NCBI GenBank assembly: GCA_027025255.1
Contig: JALVRC010000043.1
Span: forward strand, 1 to 6,322
Length of the DNA: 6,322 nt
Direction: 5' to 3'
From: Caldifarciminota bacterium
GTDB taxonomy: Bacteria; Hydrothermota; Tepidihabitantia; B3-TA06; JALVRC01
The notes under the pieces are model-generated. The model made no database searches. It saw only the letters and a program-made list of their open reading frames with translations, and was not told the origin of the DNA. Below, piece after piece: positions 4,774-6,322 of the stretch; the first letter of the stretch is position 1, and each line of letters begins with the position of its first letter. A program made the translations under genes and the position numbers.

Positions 4774-6322
4774 ATGATTACATTTATTTTCACTGATATA
4801 GAAAATTCAACAGAAAAATGGAAAAAATGTGGAAAAAAGATGAGTATGGTTCTTCAGCAACATGATAAAATTGTAACTAATCTTGTTTTAAAGTTTGGAG
4901 GAAAAGTAGTAAAGAATACAGGGGATGGTATTTTTGCCATTTTTGAAAATGGTGACCCTTTAAATTGTGCTATTGAGATAGAAAAGGCTTTTTTTCAGAT
5001 TGATTGCAGTGAGGTAGGCGGTTTAAAGATAAGGGTCGTTTTACATTCAGGAGAGGCAGAACAGAGAGGAGATGATTATTTTGGCTATGATGTGAATTTA
5101 GCCTCAAAAATGCTGGATATAGGATGGGGAGGTCAAATTCTCCTTTCAGAAAATGTTGTTAATAATGAGAGAATACCTGATAAGGCAAAGGTTATATATC
5201 TCGGCTCATATATGTTAAAGGGTATTCAAGAACCACAGAAGATATATCAACTAACTCATCCTGATTTAGAATTAAAGGATTTCCTGCCATTAAGAACATT
5301 AGGGAAACATCCTAATAATCTTCCTGAACAAACTACAGAATTTATTGGAAGAAAGGAAGAATTAGAAAAAATACACAGCCTTCTTATTTCTCCTGAGGTA
5401 AGACTTATTACTCTTCTGGGAGGAGGAGGAATGGGTAAAACAAGATTGGCTTTAGAAATAGCTCAAAAGCATATAAATGAATTTCCTGATGGAGTTTACT
5501 TTGTTCCTCTTAGCTCTATAGATAGGCATGAGTTGATTATATCCTCTATTGCTAATGTGCTTAATGTTAATATGATGTTTCATTCAGTTGAAAGTCCTTT
5601 AAAGCAACTTGTAAAATTTTTGAAGGGTAAAAAGATGCTTTTGGTAATGGATAATTTTGAACATGTTATTGATGGTGCTACTATTTTAACAAATATATTA
5701 AAAGAGGTTTCTAAAGTTAAATTTATTATAACATCCAGGATACGATTAAATATAAAAGGGGAATGGACATTTAAGCTTAAGGGAATGAGAATAGACGGAG
5801 AATCAGATGCTGTTTTACTGTTTCTTAGTGCTGCTAAAAGAATTGATTCAAGTCTGGAATTCAGTGAGGAGGAAATAGCTCTGGTAAAAAAGATATGTAG
5901 TAAAGTAAATGGGATTCCGCTGGGTATAGAACTTGCTGTCTCCTGGCTAAAGACTCTATCTGTTGAAGAAATTTATAAGGAAATTTCAAGGGGATTTAAT
6001 TTACTTGAAACAGATGTTAAAGGTTTTTCTGACAGACACAAAAGTTTTAAAAGGGTTCTTAACTATTCATGGGGCTATCTTAATAAAAGTGAGAAGATAG
6101 TTTTGTCAAGGCTATCTATTTTTGTTGGTAATTTTACAATGGAAGCAGCTAAGTATGTAGCTAACGCCAATCTAAGAATATTAGCTTCTTTAATTGATAA
6201 ATCCTTAATTCAGAAGGTTCAAAGAGGTATTTTCACTATGCATGAAATACTGAAAAAGTATGCAAGAAAGAAACTTTCTGAGAATCCCGAAGATGAAAAA
6301 AACACAATAAGATGGTATATTG
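4774..6322 (+). CDS. Class III nucleotide cyclase fused to NB-ARC/STAND-type ATPase, 3'-partial
   Basis: The frame is open from ATG 4774 to the window edge, giving 516 complete residues. GTG 4771 is an alternative start directly before it; a TAA at 4756-4758 bounds the frame. Residues 1-165 are a class III adenylate/guanylate cyclase domain. FTDIENS supplies metal ligand D8, NTGDG supplies D51, K47 and D101 are the purine-contacting pair, and N108 is the transition-state asparagine. The partner arginine is replaced by K112. From about residue 186 follows an AfsR/LuxR-like STAND ATPase: FIGR (190-193), Walker A GGGGMGKT (216-223), Walker B LLVMDNFEHV (289-298), sensor TSR (320-322) and the GIPLGIELA motif (380-388). 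Residues 422-510 match the following winged-helix/helical region (IFVGNFTMEAA, SLIDKSLI). The missing C-terminus probably carries TPR sensor repeats, by analogy. It is probably a cytoplasmic switch linking ligand or partner sensing to cAMP/cGMP. It has its own promoter and no strong Shine-Dalgarno. Confidence 0.9.
   Translation, partial: MITFIFTDIENSTEKWKKCGKKMSMVLQQHDKIVTNLVLKFGGKVVKNTGDGIFAIFENGDPLNCAIEIEKAFFQIDCSEVGGLKIRVVLHSGEAEQRGDDYFGYDVNLASKMLDIGWGGQILLSENVVNNERIPDKAKVIYLGSYMLKGIQEPQKIYQLTHPDLELKDFLPLRTLGKHPNNLPEQTTEFIGRKEELEKIHSLLISPEVRLITLLGGGGMGKTRLALEIAQKHINEFPDGVYFVPLSSIDRHELIISSIANVLNVNMMFHSVESPLKQLVKFLKGKKMLLVMDNFEHVIDGATILTNILKEVSKVKFIITSRIRLNIKGEWTFKLKGMRIDGESDAVLLFLSAAKRIDSSLEFSEEEIALVKKICSKVNGIPLGIELAVSWLKTLSVEEIYKEISRGFNLLETDVKGFSDRHKSFKRVLNYSWGYLNKSEKIVLSRLSIFVGNFTMEAAKYVANANLRILASLIDKSLIQKVQRGIFTMHEILKKYARKKLSENPEDEKNTIRWYI

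Overview
This is an A+T-rich stretch (roughly two thirds A+T by eye) of a bacterial genome. All recognisable genes lie on the + strand. The left gene ends its visible N-terminal part like an outer-membrane beta-barrel, which suggests a diderm bacterium. The short ThiC and the Fe-S type tryptophanyl-tRNA synthetase fit an anaerobic or deep-branching lineage. I cannot name a phylum from the sequence. No RNA gene, CRISPR array, insertion sequence or phage gene is visible.

Layout. (1) Positions 3-1202 hold the 3' part of a gene for a protein with a UPF0164/PorV-like beta-strand end followed by about six TPR repeats. It enters from outside the window, and the GTG at 234 is not its true start. (2) Positions 1186-1213 are a perfect-consensus sigma-70-type promoter. 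It overlaps the end of that gene and fires into thiC (1219-2475), apparently making a nearly leaderless message. (3) thiC is joined by an ATGA overlap to a class V aminotransferase (2472-3608). That gene overlaps trpS (3556-4536) by 53 bases. The three genes look like one compact operon covering thiamin pyrimidine synthesis, PLP amino-acid metabolism and tRNA-Trp charging. (4) Positions 4537-4773 are the only sizeable intergenic gap. It holds no convincing terminator, a second perfect-consensus promoter (4641-4667), a possible 27-codon leader ORF (4675-4758), and a hairpin that folds up to the start codon of the next gene. (5) From 4774 to the window end runs the first 516 codons of a large signalling protein: a class III nucleotide cyclase domain joined to an NB-ARC/STAND-type ATPase and helical/winged-helix region. 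It is truncated by the window.

The most interesting points are: two near-identical promoter/ATG geometries that predict leaderless transcripts; a possible leader-peptide and hairpin control of the cyclase-STAND gene; a lysine in place of the cyclase transition-state arginine; and a four-cysteine Fe-S signature in TrpRS. I found no clearly new multi-gene system. The core metabolic genes are ordinary, and the novelty lies in gene control and in the two multidomain proteins at the edges.
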